A DNA stretch of 64,000 nucleotides from Tulasnella sp. 424 (GCA_019633425.1 WSUB01000059.1:62001-126000), one strand, 5' to 3'; counted from the stretch's first letter, positions 47,201 to 61,293 are shown. A program made the numbers and translations. Notes: generated from the letters alone by a model not told the origin.

Positions 47201-47600
47201 GCGTGTAGGTATCGTGGGGTCTTGCTGAGCTTGACGGCTAGACGAGTCTGGGAGAGAACGGCTAGTCGAGCTGGGAGAGGGGGGTATTCCACTAAACTTG
47301 ACCTGGGCAAGAGTAGCTTGAGGGGGGGTTGACGAGGAGGAAAATTAGGACCACCAAGATGAGAGGGTGGGATGAAGCTCTCTTCTTCCAAACCGACCTC
47401 CTATCCAACTTGCCCTTATAAACTGGTCGGGATGTAGTAACGCGCTCGTCCTTCACATTTCGCGGTTACTCGCGCGACCCTGAGACGAACAAGAAGAAGA
47501 GCGAAAAAAAGCCTCTGAAAGCTAGATCTACCGCATCTCGCGTATTGGAATCTTGGTATCCCGACAACAGACCGCGCCTCACATGCATCAATCACCACGG
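44252..47600 (-). promoter_or_regulatory. Long, pyrimidine-rich upstream region of the cyclin gene
   Basis: The minus strand from the cyclin ATG outward is CT-rich (44640-44770, 45380-45850) and contains AT-rich TATA-like steps near 44300, 44560 and 46670. Such composition fits transcription starts and a long 5' UTR. Several short minus-strand ORFs in it could act as upstream ORFs; none is demonstrable. No protein gene is supported. Confidence 0.35.
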
Positions 47601-50600
47601 GCCTTGGCTACCTGGCTCCTCCCGGCATCTATTGTAACTCAGCACAAAGCGTAGCATCGGATCACGTTTTCTGATTTCCTATTCAATGCTCTTCACATTT
47701 TCTCCAAAGTTGTGGAGCCTATTGGGGAGGAGGGGAGGCCTTAACGACCGCCTAAACATCCAACTTCATGACAGGGGGTTGAACTCCATTGCTTGGGTGC
47801 GAAAAAGGTTGATGTTGGATGAAGGGAGCCGGGGCTGATTATTCCTCGAATGGAAAGTGAGTGCACTTTGAACTGTTCACATCCCGCGCACAGTCTCAAC
47901 ACTATACGCGTGAGTAAACCACAATACAAATAACAACCACATTCTCACTCTCTCAACATCGAACATAACCGCATACGACTGAGACCTCTTTACGCGAGAC
48001 GCCCGGTCTAGTCAAATGGAAGAGGGACGATGGGGACATCCCCCCCGATCTCTCGCTGCGGCGCTCTTTGATGAGGCACATAGCTGTGTGTTATCTCCCC
48101 CTTCCACTCAAACCTCCACAGTATGCAAATTCTCTTCACCTCTTGATGCGGCGCCACGCGGGTTGTTTACCATCGCTCTCATACTTGCTATATATCCGAT
48201 TCGGCTAATGTTGAGTTGAAAGGCAGTTCGCACAGGTCATGATCACGTATGGCCGGTGTCGGTCTGTGGCTTGGGAAAAGGCATCACCAGTGACGTCGTC
48301 GCCGGTGAACAGCATAGAGATAGATCTCAGAACCCGGATATACCGATGACTCGATGACGATAGTGATCAGTTGACTGTCGACGGGTCTCAGTTTCCATCT
48401 CGCTCTTTCGTAGACCCCCGACTCCAAGACCGTGAACGCCACACAATGCTCCGACCAATCTCAACGCCGAAGCCGCACAGCCTGCATCTCGAACCGAGCT
48501 CAAATTCGCACAAGGGAGAGGGGGAAATAAGAAGAGCGAAAAAACGCCACAAGATACGTATCGCTATATATTCTCATTTTTTTTACGGCACATGAGAGAG
48601 TGATAGTTCAACCTTTCCCCTCGTTCGATAGCACATCGAAATGTTCTTCTTGGATTTTGAAATTTCGCTGAAATGAACGAGGCTAGGTACCTTCTCTCTG
48701 TTCTACTTCGCCACCTTCCAGTGGGACGGGTTAGCCCAGAGGATAAAAGGATGTGAAGGTATGTGCGGGTGCAAAGGGAAGGGGGAGAGAGGGCAACACG
48801 CTAAACGATCACTCGGTCAAACCTTGCCCGGTTGAGCTTGAGTTTTGCGGGTTCACCCGCCGCCCGCTTCGCTCACGTATGACGTTTAAAATGATACCAC
48901 TAGTACACTTGCGAACACATCCTCGCGAGATACAAAAAAAAAAGCGCCGGGCGAGCGTGAGCACATGGACAAACACTCTAGCGGAGTCTGAAAGCGCGTC
49001 TCGACCTCGATCAGATACCAAGAATCATCATCCTCTCCTTCCCTCCCCACGATTCATAAGCAAATACAGATCGAGGTCAGAGGGGAGGAGAATCATATGG
49101 GCGAGAGACGCTGGAGTTCGCGGCGCCGTTGGTCGATATGTCGACGGGTGGGCCTTCGTCCAAGGTCTACCGAGCTCTCCACCAATTTGCCCTGGGGCTG
49201 TGGATCCATCCGGGGCATTAACACCTCGAGACCGTGTCGCAATACCTCTCCAACTACAGCAAGCGATCGATCACAATTTCCATAGAGAAAAAGTGTTAGT
49301 AACCGAATGCTCTGAATGTTCAAAATCGTATTGGGTTTTCGCGGTGCACCTGAGGGCTGTGGATGCATACATACTTCGCCCAGATCTTCCCTCTTTCTTT
49401 TTTCGCCCCAAATGACTCAGAAGAACCTTGCCGACAAATTCAGAGATACGATCTTTGAGCGGCAAGTGCCGCAGCAGGCATGATGAAGCAGGTATTCAAG
49501 CCGACGATCAGGAATCGTAGCGCGTAGCGCGAATCGCACTCCCCCCGTTTCTCGGTAACCAAGATCGCTTATCTGCTCGACGACAACAGCTACCGACGGC
49601 TTCACCGCTTAGAACCTCATCACGAGAGTTCCGCGAAAAAGAACACGCAAAACTCAATGGCTGGCTAGCATCGCGTTCCGTCGTTTGAGAATACGGAGAT
49701 CTAGAAGAGCGGCGGCGTTGGGTTACCCCAGAAACAGAAACGTCGCGCCAACCCTTTGTCCGAGGAGAAGTCCTATTCCAAAACCGCTTCGTTTGGTGCT
49801 TCAGGCGCTAGTTCCTAGAAGACTCACGTTATGGAGCGATGAGGAAGGAATTAGCTGTCAAGGAGAAGATAAGATACTCGCCACCAGGGACGTGGACGCG
49901 CCATATGGATGCCCGAAACCAACGTTTCGTCCTTACTAGGTAGGAGGATGCATGTGAACCGTCGAATGATTCACTTGTTTTTTTAACTTGAAAAGCCGCT
50001 GCAGTCTATCCGATGGGCAGGTCCCGCCAAGGTATAGACGCTCCGTGGTGGGTGTGGGATAGGTGGAGGTGGAGGTGGGTACCAGCGCACGGGAGCGACC
50101 GAACAGAATTTTGGAAGTTGAGGCGGGCCGCTGGGCTCACTCAGAGCCTACTCGACCTTTCCGTACTGAGCTCTGTTCTCCGTTGAATGGGAACTATGAG
50201 TACACTGGGAGAAGAGGGTGAGGGGTGAGGACGTCGGAGCAGCGCTCTGTTCCCCCCCCCCCCCCTCCTTCCCGCAAGATCAATTATAGCGGTTCTCCAG
50301 CCAATGAAGATCCCGAAGGTCTTCCATTACAAACCGCAACAGATCTCTAACGCGGGATATGCACTCGCCTATGCCTTTTACCATACGTTTGGTGAAGGCG
50401 AAGGATAGAAGCAAGACACCCACTCTTCTCTTCAAAAGTAGCCATTATAAAAAACAAGGGCGGGTGGACCCGAAACTCCCGAGACTCTTCCATTTAGTAG
50501 TTGCGGCAAAGTCGCTGGGATGAAATTGGTTCTCGAGAGACGGGCTGAGGGTCATCGCCGCCTACGCCGTTTCTTCCATTCATCCAGACTGCGAGGCGCT

Positions 50601-53600
50601 CCGACCACCAAGGAACACTACCCGACGAAGGATATGTTTTCCCACTTCCTGCGGGAGCGAAGGCAGGCCGTATACCCAGAGACGGGGGAACTCCGTACAC
50701 AGAACCTCAATTCCCCCGCTCAATAGCCCTAGGCGCTCAGAAATCTACCTTTGTGAAACCCAAACCAGTGCCTTGAGCTCAATATAATACCCCTGGCCGA
50801 CACGTCAAGAGTAGGCTAATAGGCTGCATTACCGTCCCGTATGGCTCTCTCTCTCGCTCGGGGTGAGCCGATCCAGAGCTTGTTGGAACAAAGCGTGGAA
50901 TTCCTCTGGGCTGAGGGTCCGCTGTGGAAAAAGATAGAGAAAAGAAACTCGCCGAGACGGAAGGTCAGACTCGCTTAAAAAACCCGTCGCAACCAATGAC
51001 CAACGACGACAACCAACACACGAACGAATGATAGTCGCAAAGGAAGTGGACCCTTGTTAACGTTCGGCGTCGGAGATCTTCATGGGCGGATAGGCGGTAC
51101 GTACCGTTAATGACTCGGAATTTCTACTCCCTTGATGGCCCACATCGTCTGCCCCTTGCATGTATTCAAAAGTCTCGACATGAAGAACCTGATGGACAGC
51201 ATGACAGCTCAACCTCTCTTGCACTCAGCAGTAGTGTTCTTTATGCCGCAGGCCCCAAAGATAGCCCATGCACTCCCCTTGTCTTCGACGTGCCCTTTGA
51301 ATTCTCCGGACTGCTTTTTGCCATTTGATAATTCTCCCCTCCCCCTTCTCTTCGTAGTTCCCTTACGGGGTAGCCGTGCGGGACGGTAGATGTCTGACCG
51401 CCATGACAGCGTCCTTCCCCAACAGGGTAAGCCACCCGACGAACTACACATCAAGGAAGTTGTGAAGGGAGAGAAGTCGTACGATGACAAAAGGGCGCAA
51501 GTCTTTCGTATGTGTTGGGGTGGAAGAGAGAGAAAGAGAGTTGGTTAAGCTATGACGAGTGTTCAAAAGATCCGAAAACACGAGGTTCTGAGCAGCGGAA
51601 TAGTCCCTCCTGGGCGTATTCCCATTCTCGGCAGTGCGACGTGCGCTGGGGCGCGCGCGTGCACAGTTCCGCGACACACACTTTCACGCGCCTTCCTCCC
51701 CAACCCCTCAGGGAATTGTCGAGACCTTGGACCCCTCCCTGGCGGCCGTGAGCGCATCTCATCTCGATGTCTCAAGAAATTCTGCCCACCCACTCTAGAT
51801 GCCCATACACATATATTCATCTCATACGACAGCATGGATATTGATTCCGCAGCTCCTTTTCTCGTTCTCCTTAACCCTCGTACAATAACCAAAAAATATA
51901 TTCCTCACACTACGACTATCACAGAAGCTCGAACTCAAAGCCATTTTACCAAAAGCTGGGCACTGTGCAACTAGAGCCGAGGAGGGCTTTATCAACTTTC
52001 ATATCGGAGTGTGAGTGAGATCTCGAAGGAAAGAGCGGACGAGCCGCATCGGCGGCGGTACGACTCGCGTGTGCGCAACCCGTTTCTCGATCCACTGTGT
52101 GCGTTCTGCATACGGTGACGCAATTCCGCTCTGCCACCCGTTTGTTCCAGCCATCGTTAGGCCTTCCGTTGGGGTCGAGGGAGGTACAGTGGCTACCGGA
52201 AAGGGAATACACCAGGGGCGCGGGCACTCAAGCGCGTCGGTATACCCCCTCATCGGAAATCCCGACATTAACTTTGGACGTATCAAAAAGTTGTCCTTTG
52301 ACGGGTGGAGCCACAAGTTTCTTTTTTATCCGAAACAGCTTTCAGGGAAGAGGGAGGGATCATCGTGAAAATTTCCGAAGGGCTCATGTCGTGCACTGTA
52401 CCTGAAGTATCCCTGTCTTCCCGAGCTCCCAAGACCCTTCTATACGCCCTCGATCTTGGCCCAAGCTCTAGCCTCTGCCGCTTTCAAAGTTTGTTTAAGA
52501 CGTTATGGAAAGCAAAAAGCTACAGCGGGCGAAGCTTGTAATCGAACGCCGTTAAACAGCTATTTGCTTCTTTAATTATCTAAAGCTGGGTTGTTCTTTA
52601 AGGAAGGAGCGCGGGCGGGAAAGTCTAACGGCCAAATCGAGTGCATGCCCGGCCCTCCTTCACATTATCACGTGCTGAATTCCCATTCCCGCGCAACCTC
52701 TCCGTCTTACCTAAGCTTTCTGCATGCACAAGAGCCGGTTCACGCGTTGCACCTCGCATCAAAAGTCAAGCCGACATAAGCACAGCTATGTCCATTGTTC
52801 CTTCGTTATAATTGCTTCCGCAGAGAGGCATGACCCCCAGTGGCGGTGGTGCTTTAGCCATTTTTTCACGTACAACGGCATCATCCGGCTCTCCTCTGCC
52901 ACCTAGCCCGCTTTCCGCAGATCCGCACAGAAGACAAGCTTTCGGGGGATACTATTACTCTGGCACCTTTGATCTTGCTCTTGATCTGATTACATAAACG
53001 ACCACTCCATTCCTTGGTGGACTCACAGTCTCGTCGATGGTGTTCTTGTTCTGGAATGTCGCCTCGAATGATCCACCTACCGCACCTCTTAATCTGATTC
53101 GTTCGATCAACCAACGCTGCATCGACGATGATTATAGTAGCCACCCTGTTCCTGAGGCATGAACTCCAAGATTAAGGACAGCCCGATGTCAAGGCGCTCC
53201 CGGTGACGGATCTGCCCTGCCTGGCTCGTGAAGAGCGGAACCAAAAGCGGAACCAAATTTTTCCAAGCCGCGTCTAAAGACAGATTGCGCTCTTATTGTC
53301 TTTTGCGAGTACTTTAGCAGCCTTTTTTTCGATATATGCCAGGGCGGTCACCATTACCGGGCGGGTACTGCATCCCGATTGCAGCGAACCATCCAGCTAC
53401 ATTCCGGATTGTACCTGATCTCTTCAAGTAAATATCAGGGTGGATTCCCCACCAGCAAACTTGTTTGGTGCAGTAGGGCGGTCTTTTGGTGAGGGATGAA
53501 CTTCGCCCAGGCGGAAAGGTTAGATGGCACGTTTTGCGGATTCATGGCAATCCCCGATGCCCCTGCTGCAAGCACATGGTAGCAAACTCCCTTGCAGTGA

Positions 53601-56600
53601 GAGGCAGCGAATTTTTCTCCTCATTATGCAAGGAAATCTTTCGATTGAGAGAAGTCTAATCGTATGGTTTCTATCTTTTTCGTGAGCCGCTGCTATCCAC
53701 TTGCGCCGCCCTGGGGCGATGCTAGCTTATCCTGCCTCATATCCTTCCTTTTTTCTTATTCCAAGACTTTCCTGATACGTCGCGATATGGATAGTGGATT
53801 TTCAACACCCATTGAATGTCCAGGCTTGATGCGTCGCGCCTTCCGACTCTCGCCACTTCACCATAACCGTACCCATCCGGCCATTCAAATCACTAAGACC
53901 AATAAGGCATATCATCCGAGGCGCTTTTTCCCCAGCCGCGTCTCCTCATCTCGACCACCCGACTTTCACCTTATCTGGATGCCATAAACCCCCGGTTCCC
54001 CTGACCGAGCGGCGCACCTTACGCCCCAAAAGCCAACGATCACGCATACTTTGGCGTACTATAACCCTGCACGTCATCCAAAGTACAAAAGAAGCTATTT
54101 CTAAAACAGCCGGTTTACGCCGAATCACCCGAGAGGTCTAATGGGCTGGGAGATACGTTCAGCAGTTATCTCGGAATATTTTGAAGACAATGGGGGGTCG
54201 ATCATCTCCATGGGCAGAAGACGACGAAGAGAATATAGCATGTTATGGCGTATATTATGACGTCGTGGCAACTGAAATCTCTCCCATGATGATGATGATG
54301 GCGATGGTGATATCTTGAGTTTCAATGGCGTAGTGAGCTGTGCAGTTCTGTTCGGAACCATATGCCTTTTTATTCTTTCACGATCGCGCGTGGAGGCTTC
54401 CCGTTTCAAAGCCCAAGGAATTCGCAAGCCACAGGGAAACGCCTGTCCGCACATCCACACACACACCATCTTTTTTCTTTTTTTCATACGAGTCACATAT
54501 TTTCAAACTGCGAGAGAATACAGGGTCGTCGTATTTCGTTGGTTAGCTCTGGGTCGCACTAGGGCAAAAAAGGTCAGAAAAGGTGGAACGCCCGGCTCTC
54601 TCGCGAAGTACTTAGTGTCGGCCAAGCTTGGCCACAGACCGCGATTCCCGGACTGCAACCGGCATCTTGCGAGAGTATCGCTTTGCTCTCGGAGAGAGTG
54701 GTAAAAGGGGTACCCATGGTGAGAGCCCATCGACTTGATAGCGACGAACCTCCGGACTCCACACGCACCCGGCGGCTGTAAAGAGGGTTATTGCCCAGCG
54801 CCTTGGCCGGCGCAAGTACTTTCAGGCGGGCGGGACTGATCCGTCCGGTGAAAGCTGGTGAAAGGCATATTTTTTTCCTTCCCAAGGCCTATGCACCGAT
54901 TAGAACCGCCCATGTTCTCTGACAGTCACCATCAAGCCATCCTCTCCAAAAAAACACAAAACCCCCGACCTCAGGGATACTCTTCGCAGACATGAACATG
55001 TACTAGCTTAACTAAAAAGTCAAAGCTGTATGAAAACTCTGTATTTAATTCGGGACCACCACGTTCTAGTCCTTGTCTCTTCCGGGCTTGGCTGTGCGGG
55101 ATCCAAGGGTCGGCGCAACGTTACTCGCGCGATACCAACGCCAGCGCCAATCTGCTGTAACATTCTTTTACTATGCCATGCACGCCCGTAACCAAAGAAA
55201 AGGGTTCCCCTGACCGTCTGCGTAGTGTGTGAGGGAAATGGGATGGGGTCGAAACTCAATAAATCCTCTCTTCCCTTTGAATTCTTTTTCAGGCTCGTGG
55301 TGTGTGTAAGAAATACAAAACCCTTTCTGGCGCAATAAGTAGACTTTTGAGCAAGGGGAGGTCTCTCGCTATCTTCCGAGACGCCATGTATACTTACTCA
55401 ATGGCTATTCCGAGTCCTCTCTTTGGCCGATCGAGGGAGGCCGCTCTGGACGCTGGCTGGTCTACGTTAGTGGCTGGGTTACATGCAGAGAGGGGTACAT
55501 GCATGTCTACAGAAAATTGGTACACATGGTCCGATTCTTTTTTCTTGGGATGGGTATTCAATGCGTGCCTGAAGGGGCAAGAAATGTACCCCTAAAGTCT
55601 CAAATTTTACACAAAATTCCTAGAAAAAAGCCCTGAAAAGCCCAATAAGCGCCACAGGGTCCTTTCTTGGTCAAGAAGAGAATGTTCCAGGATCTAGATC
55701 TGCCGCGCGAACCAGGCCAACGGGTGCATCGACGTCATCTGCAAGAAGCCGCTTCCCCATTCGCTGGGAAAGCCAAAAAGCCAGTCTAATTGCCAGATCT
55801 CCCTGTCCAACCATCGTCCTTTACAGTCATCGCCGCGATCCAAAAGCGTATTAAGGATGGTTTGAATGAAGTCGGGCGGCGTGTGCGACCAAAAAAAATC
55901 CCCCACATCTGATACGGTGATATAAAAGCCTATGGACGAAAAAGGCAACCATTCTCAGCCTCGTACCCTCCCTCTCTTTTGCCTCGTCACATTTCTCGTT
56001 TCGCACCAATGTCGGGTGAACGGCTGAAAATGGGTCTGTGTTTCCGCTCTCCCTCCACACATGAGATCAAGACCTCTGGCAGATGTGTCGTTCGGAACTG
56101 TAATACTCTAAATATTCCTCTCGCACCTTGCTCTGTGCGTGTGAGGCGGTGGGCGGATTCGGGTTGCGGTAGACACGGTCATGCGCATGATGGGTAACGA
56201 GAGACTTCGAAGGTTCCGCCCGTCCCGCCTCTCCGTTCTCCTTGATGCCCATATCCGGGATTGTCATCGATAGACGCCAGTTCGGACCATGTCTCGACGC
56301 TCCAAACTCATTTTTATCCCCGCCATCACCGTCGACCATCATCGGAGGAGGGCAATAGCCGTGACCAAGTCTGGGCTGGCATGCCGGCCGAGTCCCCCAC
56401 CTCCGGCGCCCCCCTGGTCGTTAATTGGTCGTGCCTAACTCTAAAGTACTTTCTTCGACATCGGCAGGACCTGCCAATCTTCATAATGACAATGAACAAT
56501 GGAGACATCGGATCTTCAACAACGCTTAGCCTTTCCTTCGTTCCGTCGTCAAGGGACCCCGCCTCGATGTCGCTTCCATTCCCCCCGCCAGCACACCTTC

Positions 56601-57228
56601 AACGTACACGCGACATACAGCCTCGTCTCGTCTCAGGTGTCTGGAATTAAAACATTTCAACACTCACTCTCACAAGGCACGAGGCAATCTATAATTAATG
56701 ACTAGGACTCCCAGCCTTTCTGATCTGCTGAGACACTTGTCGGCCTGTTCGGGTTTCCCATAATTAGAAATTCCTCTCGCCGCCCTGGCGATATGCACGT
56801 TGAGCAAGGCGTTCACACCAAAGGGTGGTAGTATGACTATATGCACGTATAGGAACAAAAGACGGGATCACAGACCATGCATGCACGAGGGACTAGCGGA
56901 GTCGGTCAGGAGGCGGCGACCAGATATACAATGAGTAGAGAGAGAGAGGGAGAAACCGATAGAGGAAGGAAAAGAGTAAGAACGGGACACAAGAGAAAAC
57001 ACACACGTATGAGATGCGAGCCGTGAATAAGCCAGGGGAACGGGAAGAGGAAAGGATGAACAAAAACGCAAGACAAAAAAAAGTCGACGACGAAGGGAAA
57101 AAAAGCAGACAAATCAAAACGAGGACTAGACACTCTGAAACGGTCACAGCGGTCGTGTAGACGTCGGAGGGACAAAAGTAAAGCTGCAGCGAGTCCACGA
57201 ACAAAAACGTCTGCGGTCGTCCATCCAA
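47601..57228. other. Large gene desert
   Basis: 9.6 kb with no ORF that carries a recognisable domain or convincing exon chain on either strand. The longest (48753-49415 plus, 220 codons) has random-looking composition. I looked for tRNA T-arm sequences, transposase DDE blocks, reverse-transcriptase motifs and terminal repeats and saw none. Possible promoter-like TATAAAA at 55920 precedes a short ORF at 56010 but nothing supports it. Confidence 0.5.
50252..50268 (+). repeat. Poly-C tract
   Basis: About 15 consecutive C residues inside the gene desert. Likely a slippage-prone homopolymer; the exact length is easily mis-sequenced. Confidence 0.8.
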
Positions 57229-60200
57229 TTACTCACCCCTCCCAGCGTTCGCGCCCAAAAACAACTGCAAGAACTGCTCCGCATTGCCCTGCGGCAAATG
57301 CGACGGCGGACCACCGGGATGATTCGCATGCATGTGCACATTGGCAGGGCCGCCAGCACCAAGGAAAGCATCCAACGGACCAGCACCCATCATCTGCTGC
57401 TGCTGTCCAGGCATCCTCTGTTGCTGACCCTGTTGACCTTGTGGGGGACCGGGCAAACCTCCTCTCCCAGCACCAGCACCGCCCAACCCAATCCCAAGAT
57501 GTTGCATCATCTGAGCTTGCTGTTGAGCAGCCGCGCTCGCCCGAGCAGCCTGCAGCTGTTGACTATGCAGCGCGTAATCCGCCGTTCCGGGTGCACCGAC
57601 GTTGGGAACGTTCAATGGTCCAGTAGCAGGTCCTCCTTGTGGGTTCGCTCCGGCAGGGCCGAGTGCGCCAAAGTTGCCCAAGTTGGCGAGACGACCTTGC
57701 TGACCGCCGAACTGGCCTTGCTGCTGGTTCCCGCCGAACAGATCGACACCGCCAGCTCCTCGAAGCAATCCAGCATGAGCCAACTCTTGCGGGGTGCGGG
57801 GCTGACCCAATCCAGCTCCAACGAGGTCTTGAGGCGTACGCATTCCTCCGCCCAAGCCAAGGTTCATCAAGCTAATGTTCAGGTCCCGCGGCTGCTGCTG
57901 CTGTTGGGGCTGTCCTCTTTGCTGCATCAAGGCAGGGTTCTGATTCCCAATAGGACTAGGTGTAGGACGCCCCATCCCAGGTACAACGCCGTTCCCAACG
58001 CCCATCATGCCAGCAAGAACATTTCTGTTCTGATTCTGACCTTGGTTAGCGTACAAGGTCTGTTGCTGTTGCTGTTGACGAGCGAGCTGCTGACGTTGTT
58101 CGAACAACTGTTGCTGGTGGAGCGGGGGACCAAGAGGGGGCATACCAGCGCCGTTGACACCTCCCATGTGCAGGTTCTGGAATTGACGAGCGAGTTGGTC
58201 GCGCTCAGCCTCCATGTCGGGTCCATACAACCCTCCAGCACCTAGACTCAGGCTCGATTCGCGCGGCCGTTGAGGTTGAGGTCTCAAGCCAGGAACAAGG
58301 TTATCGGCAACGAAACGATCGGCAGTGTCGCCGAGCCCGTTGGAACTGAACATGGCTTGCTGATGTTGGGCCATTGGTGGTAAGCCGCCTTGCGGGGAGA
58401 ATTGAGGCAGGCCAGAGGGTTGTTGGCCTGGAAGCATGCCGAATGGTCCTCCGCCGGGTTTGTTCATAGGTTGCTGAGGGAAGCGGCTGGATCCTCTGGA
58501 AGGAGGCTGGCCTCGAGCCTAAGAATCGAAAACAAAGAACGAATCAGCAAGGCTGCGGTGCCAGCAATAACTTGGATGCTCTCACCGAAGCGTCCAAGGC
58601 AGCCAACAACCCTTCCATAGTCCCACCAGTCGGTGCTGCAGGATTATTCAACTGTCCCATTCCCCTCTCTGCGTTCGCAAACAAGCCGGCCAGAGCGTCA
58701 GGCGTTGTCGTTCCGCCACCAAGACGCGGAGGCGCGTTGATCATTTGAGGCTGTTGCTGTTGCTGCTGAACCGCGAAATGGCCGTGCTGGGTAGGAGAAG
58801 CAATCCGACCACCCATGCCCATTCCGCCTGGCCCACCGAGACCCATCATGCCATTCGGGTGACCCATTCCGTTTCCAACGCCGTTCGGTAGCCCGCTAAT
58901 GGACCCGTTCAGCGGAGGCAAACCCATGTTACCAAGGTTCATCGACATCGGGTCACGACCTCCAAGCGAGGGTTGCGATTGATGCGAAAGCAAGGGGTTG
59001 GTGGGTCCATTTGGTAGGGGTAACCCACTCCCAAGACCACCCATCGAGGGTCCAGACTCGTCCTTGGGCGTTGGCGGTTGTTGAGAGAAGAACTTGGCAA
59101 ACTTGGATGTGCGTCCGCCAGCACCGGCTCCAGAGAGTAACGGGAGGTTCCCAGGGGGGACGGTGGTTCTTGAACTGGTGGATGTGGCCGACGCTGCACT
59201 TGAAAGAGGGGGGTCGATGTCAGGAGATCGGATGACGCTGGACGTGTTGCTCGAAATGCCATTCGATTTGGGCGGGTGTCGGGACTCGTTGAGGAAGGAT
59301 GCGAAGACGTTTTGAGCAGTGGGCTTGACGTCGATGGGCGTAAGATTTGGAGGGGTCTCTTGAGGGAATGCAGACGGTGGCGTGGATTGGGGAGGAGGGT
59401 TTTGGTTGAAAAGCGTTTGGAAGAGGGAGACGGAATCAGGATTAGGGTTTGGAGTCGAGTTGCCTGACGGTGTCTGCGCAGCAGACGGCAGGCCAAGCGA
59501 CTTGAACCCGTCAGCGCCACTACCGACAGGGTGTGGTGAGGGAGAAGGTACGGCTGAGCCGGGTGTGGAAGCGGAGACGATGGCTGGGTCGGCAACGAAG
59601 GTTGGAGGCGGGGCGGAGACGATGGCTGGATCGCTTGGGAGACCGTTGAGACCAGGAGGGGCGCCGTTGGCTAGGGGGGCTGTTGGGGGAGTAGGAGCGT
59701 TGGTCTCTTGTGCTTGGGCCTGCTTCATCTGAAGCTTAAAGCGCTCGATGTCGTTCAATCCGTCCTGCAGCCCGTCTGGAGGAGAACTAGCTTCTTGAGC
59801 GGGGGACTCAGCGGCCGGCGTGTCTTTCTCCTTCATGCTCTTCTTCCAAGCTTGGAGCTTATCTTCCCCGTTGACAGCGCCCAGAACTAAGCCTTTGCCA
59901 GTACCTGATGGTGCCGAGTCCGGCCAATCATCCATCCAAGCAGGTTCTTTGTCGCGTTCTCGGTCTCGCTCTGCGCCTCGCTCTCTCCTGGTGCTGCGTA
60001 GAGGAACGATCGGTGCCTCATCCTCCTTCCGTCGGTCGTCGTCTCGACCTCCTGAAGTCCGATACCAAGGATCCTTATCCTTTTCACCGTAGACGTCCCA
60101 ACCGCCACGACGATCACGGGGTTCCCTGGATCGGGAGCGTTCCCAGCCGCGTTCCCGAGAGCGGTCTTTGGTTTCGGCGTGTCGTTCCCGTGGGGGTCGG

Positions 60201-61293
60201 TCACGATCGTCCCAACGATCAGCTCTTCGCCAATCATCGCTACGGTCATTGCGAGTTTCTGATATCTCCTTTGAGGTCAACGTTGAAGATCGTTCATGAA
60301 TGGCAGACCGGGTGGCGCCGTTGGGTCGAATAGGCTCTCTGTCGGAAGCACGAGTGTCACGTCGGCCAGTGGGGTTGGCACTCAGAGATCCGCTAGATCC
60401 TTGCCTGTGACTAGGGTTTAGAGGTGCAGCATCGCGGTCTCGACGGTTTGCAGCCTGCGGGAGACCAGCGAGCGATTGGTCTCCACTCATGGACCGTAGA
60501 CGGTCCCGATCAAAGCGGTCCGACAGCTAAGCAAATAGCACTGGCTTAGCATTGACGACAGAGAGGTGAGAAAAGTTCTTACGTTACGAAGTCTCTCGTG
60601 ACCATCCTTGTCCGCAGTGGAGGAGTCGAGCTTGAGGGATTGAATGGTTGACTGGTGGCGAAAGCTTCCCATTTGGCTCGGCTGGGAGAACGCTGGCCGA
60701 GCTGGGCGCGACGATGGTTCCCGAGCTGGTAAGTCGCCCGTCTCGTCTCCATCGCGGCGGAATCTTCAAAGGCAACGTCAGCGTGCAAAATGAGAAAGCC
60801 GTGGTGTGTCCAAATTTACCTTGCCCGGCTTGCTAAATTCAGCTCCGGTTCCTTTTTAACTGGTTCGAACCACTCGCTGGTGAGTTGAGAATGAGGAGAG
60901 GCGGAGAAAAGATGGTGCAGACCCGAAGGGTGCAGGTCAGTCCAAATCCGAACGAAATTAATATGGCAGAGGGCGGGGAGGATTTCTCACCCAAACCAGT
61001 CGGTAAAGGCTGGCATGTCTTTTGGTGGCTCTATCAGCGATGATTTTGAGAGGTGGAGAAGGAGACGGCGGTCGTAGCATATTGCAGGTCTTAATGGATC
61101 GGAGTAAGAGCCGGTTTGATTGAGATGGGTTTCAGCAGAGGAGTCAGCTAGCTCGCTTGATGCTGGATCTTTCGAGTTGAGGGCGGGTATGTCAGCTGGA
61201 GGTGCAAGTAATTGGACGTCTAGGCAAATACGATCCAGGGTGTCAGTAGGGACAAAGGCCAATTTAGTGGTGACTGCAAGCCCTACCAGCCAT
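57229..61293 (-). CDS. Large eIF4E-binding (4E-T/Eap1-like) protein
   Basis: Six exons (61293-61287, 61219-60991, 60876-60820, 60763-60583, 60526-58586, 58518-57229) join in phase to 1234 residues. Near residue 60 lies ICYDRRLLLHLSKS, which fits the YxxxxL-hydrophobic eIF4E-binding motif. DWFGEWFEPVKKEP, an RxRxRDR-type Arg/Asp/Glu-rich stretch (~240-330) and WMDDWPDSAPS with LQAWKKSMKEKD follow. The rest is disordered, Pro/Ser/Gly-rich, ending in Gln-rich runs (QQQQQ) and a short hydrophobic C-terminus (EQFLQLFLGANAG). This is the layout of 4E-T/Eap1-like translational repressors that act on capped mRNA and in P-bodies. Exon 1 is 7 nt. The C-terminus may continue past the final GGTGAGT, which resembles a donor. 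Family is from pattern, not a search. Confidence 0.75.

Noticed and set aside
48753..49415. 220-codon plus-strand ORF in the gene desert
   Set aside because: No domain, no splice or homology support, and random-looking composition rich in Arg/Ser.
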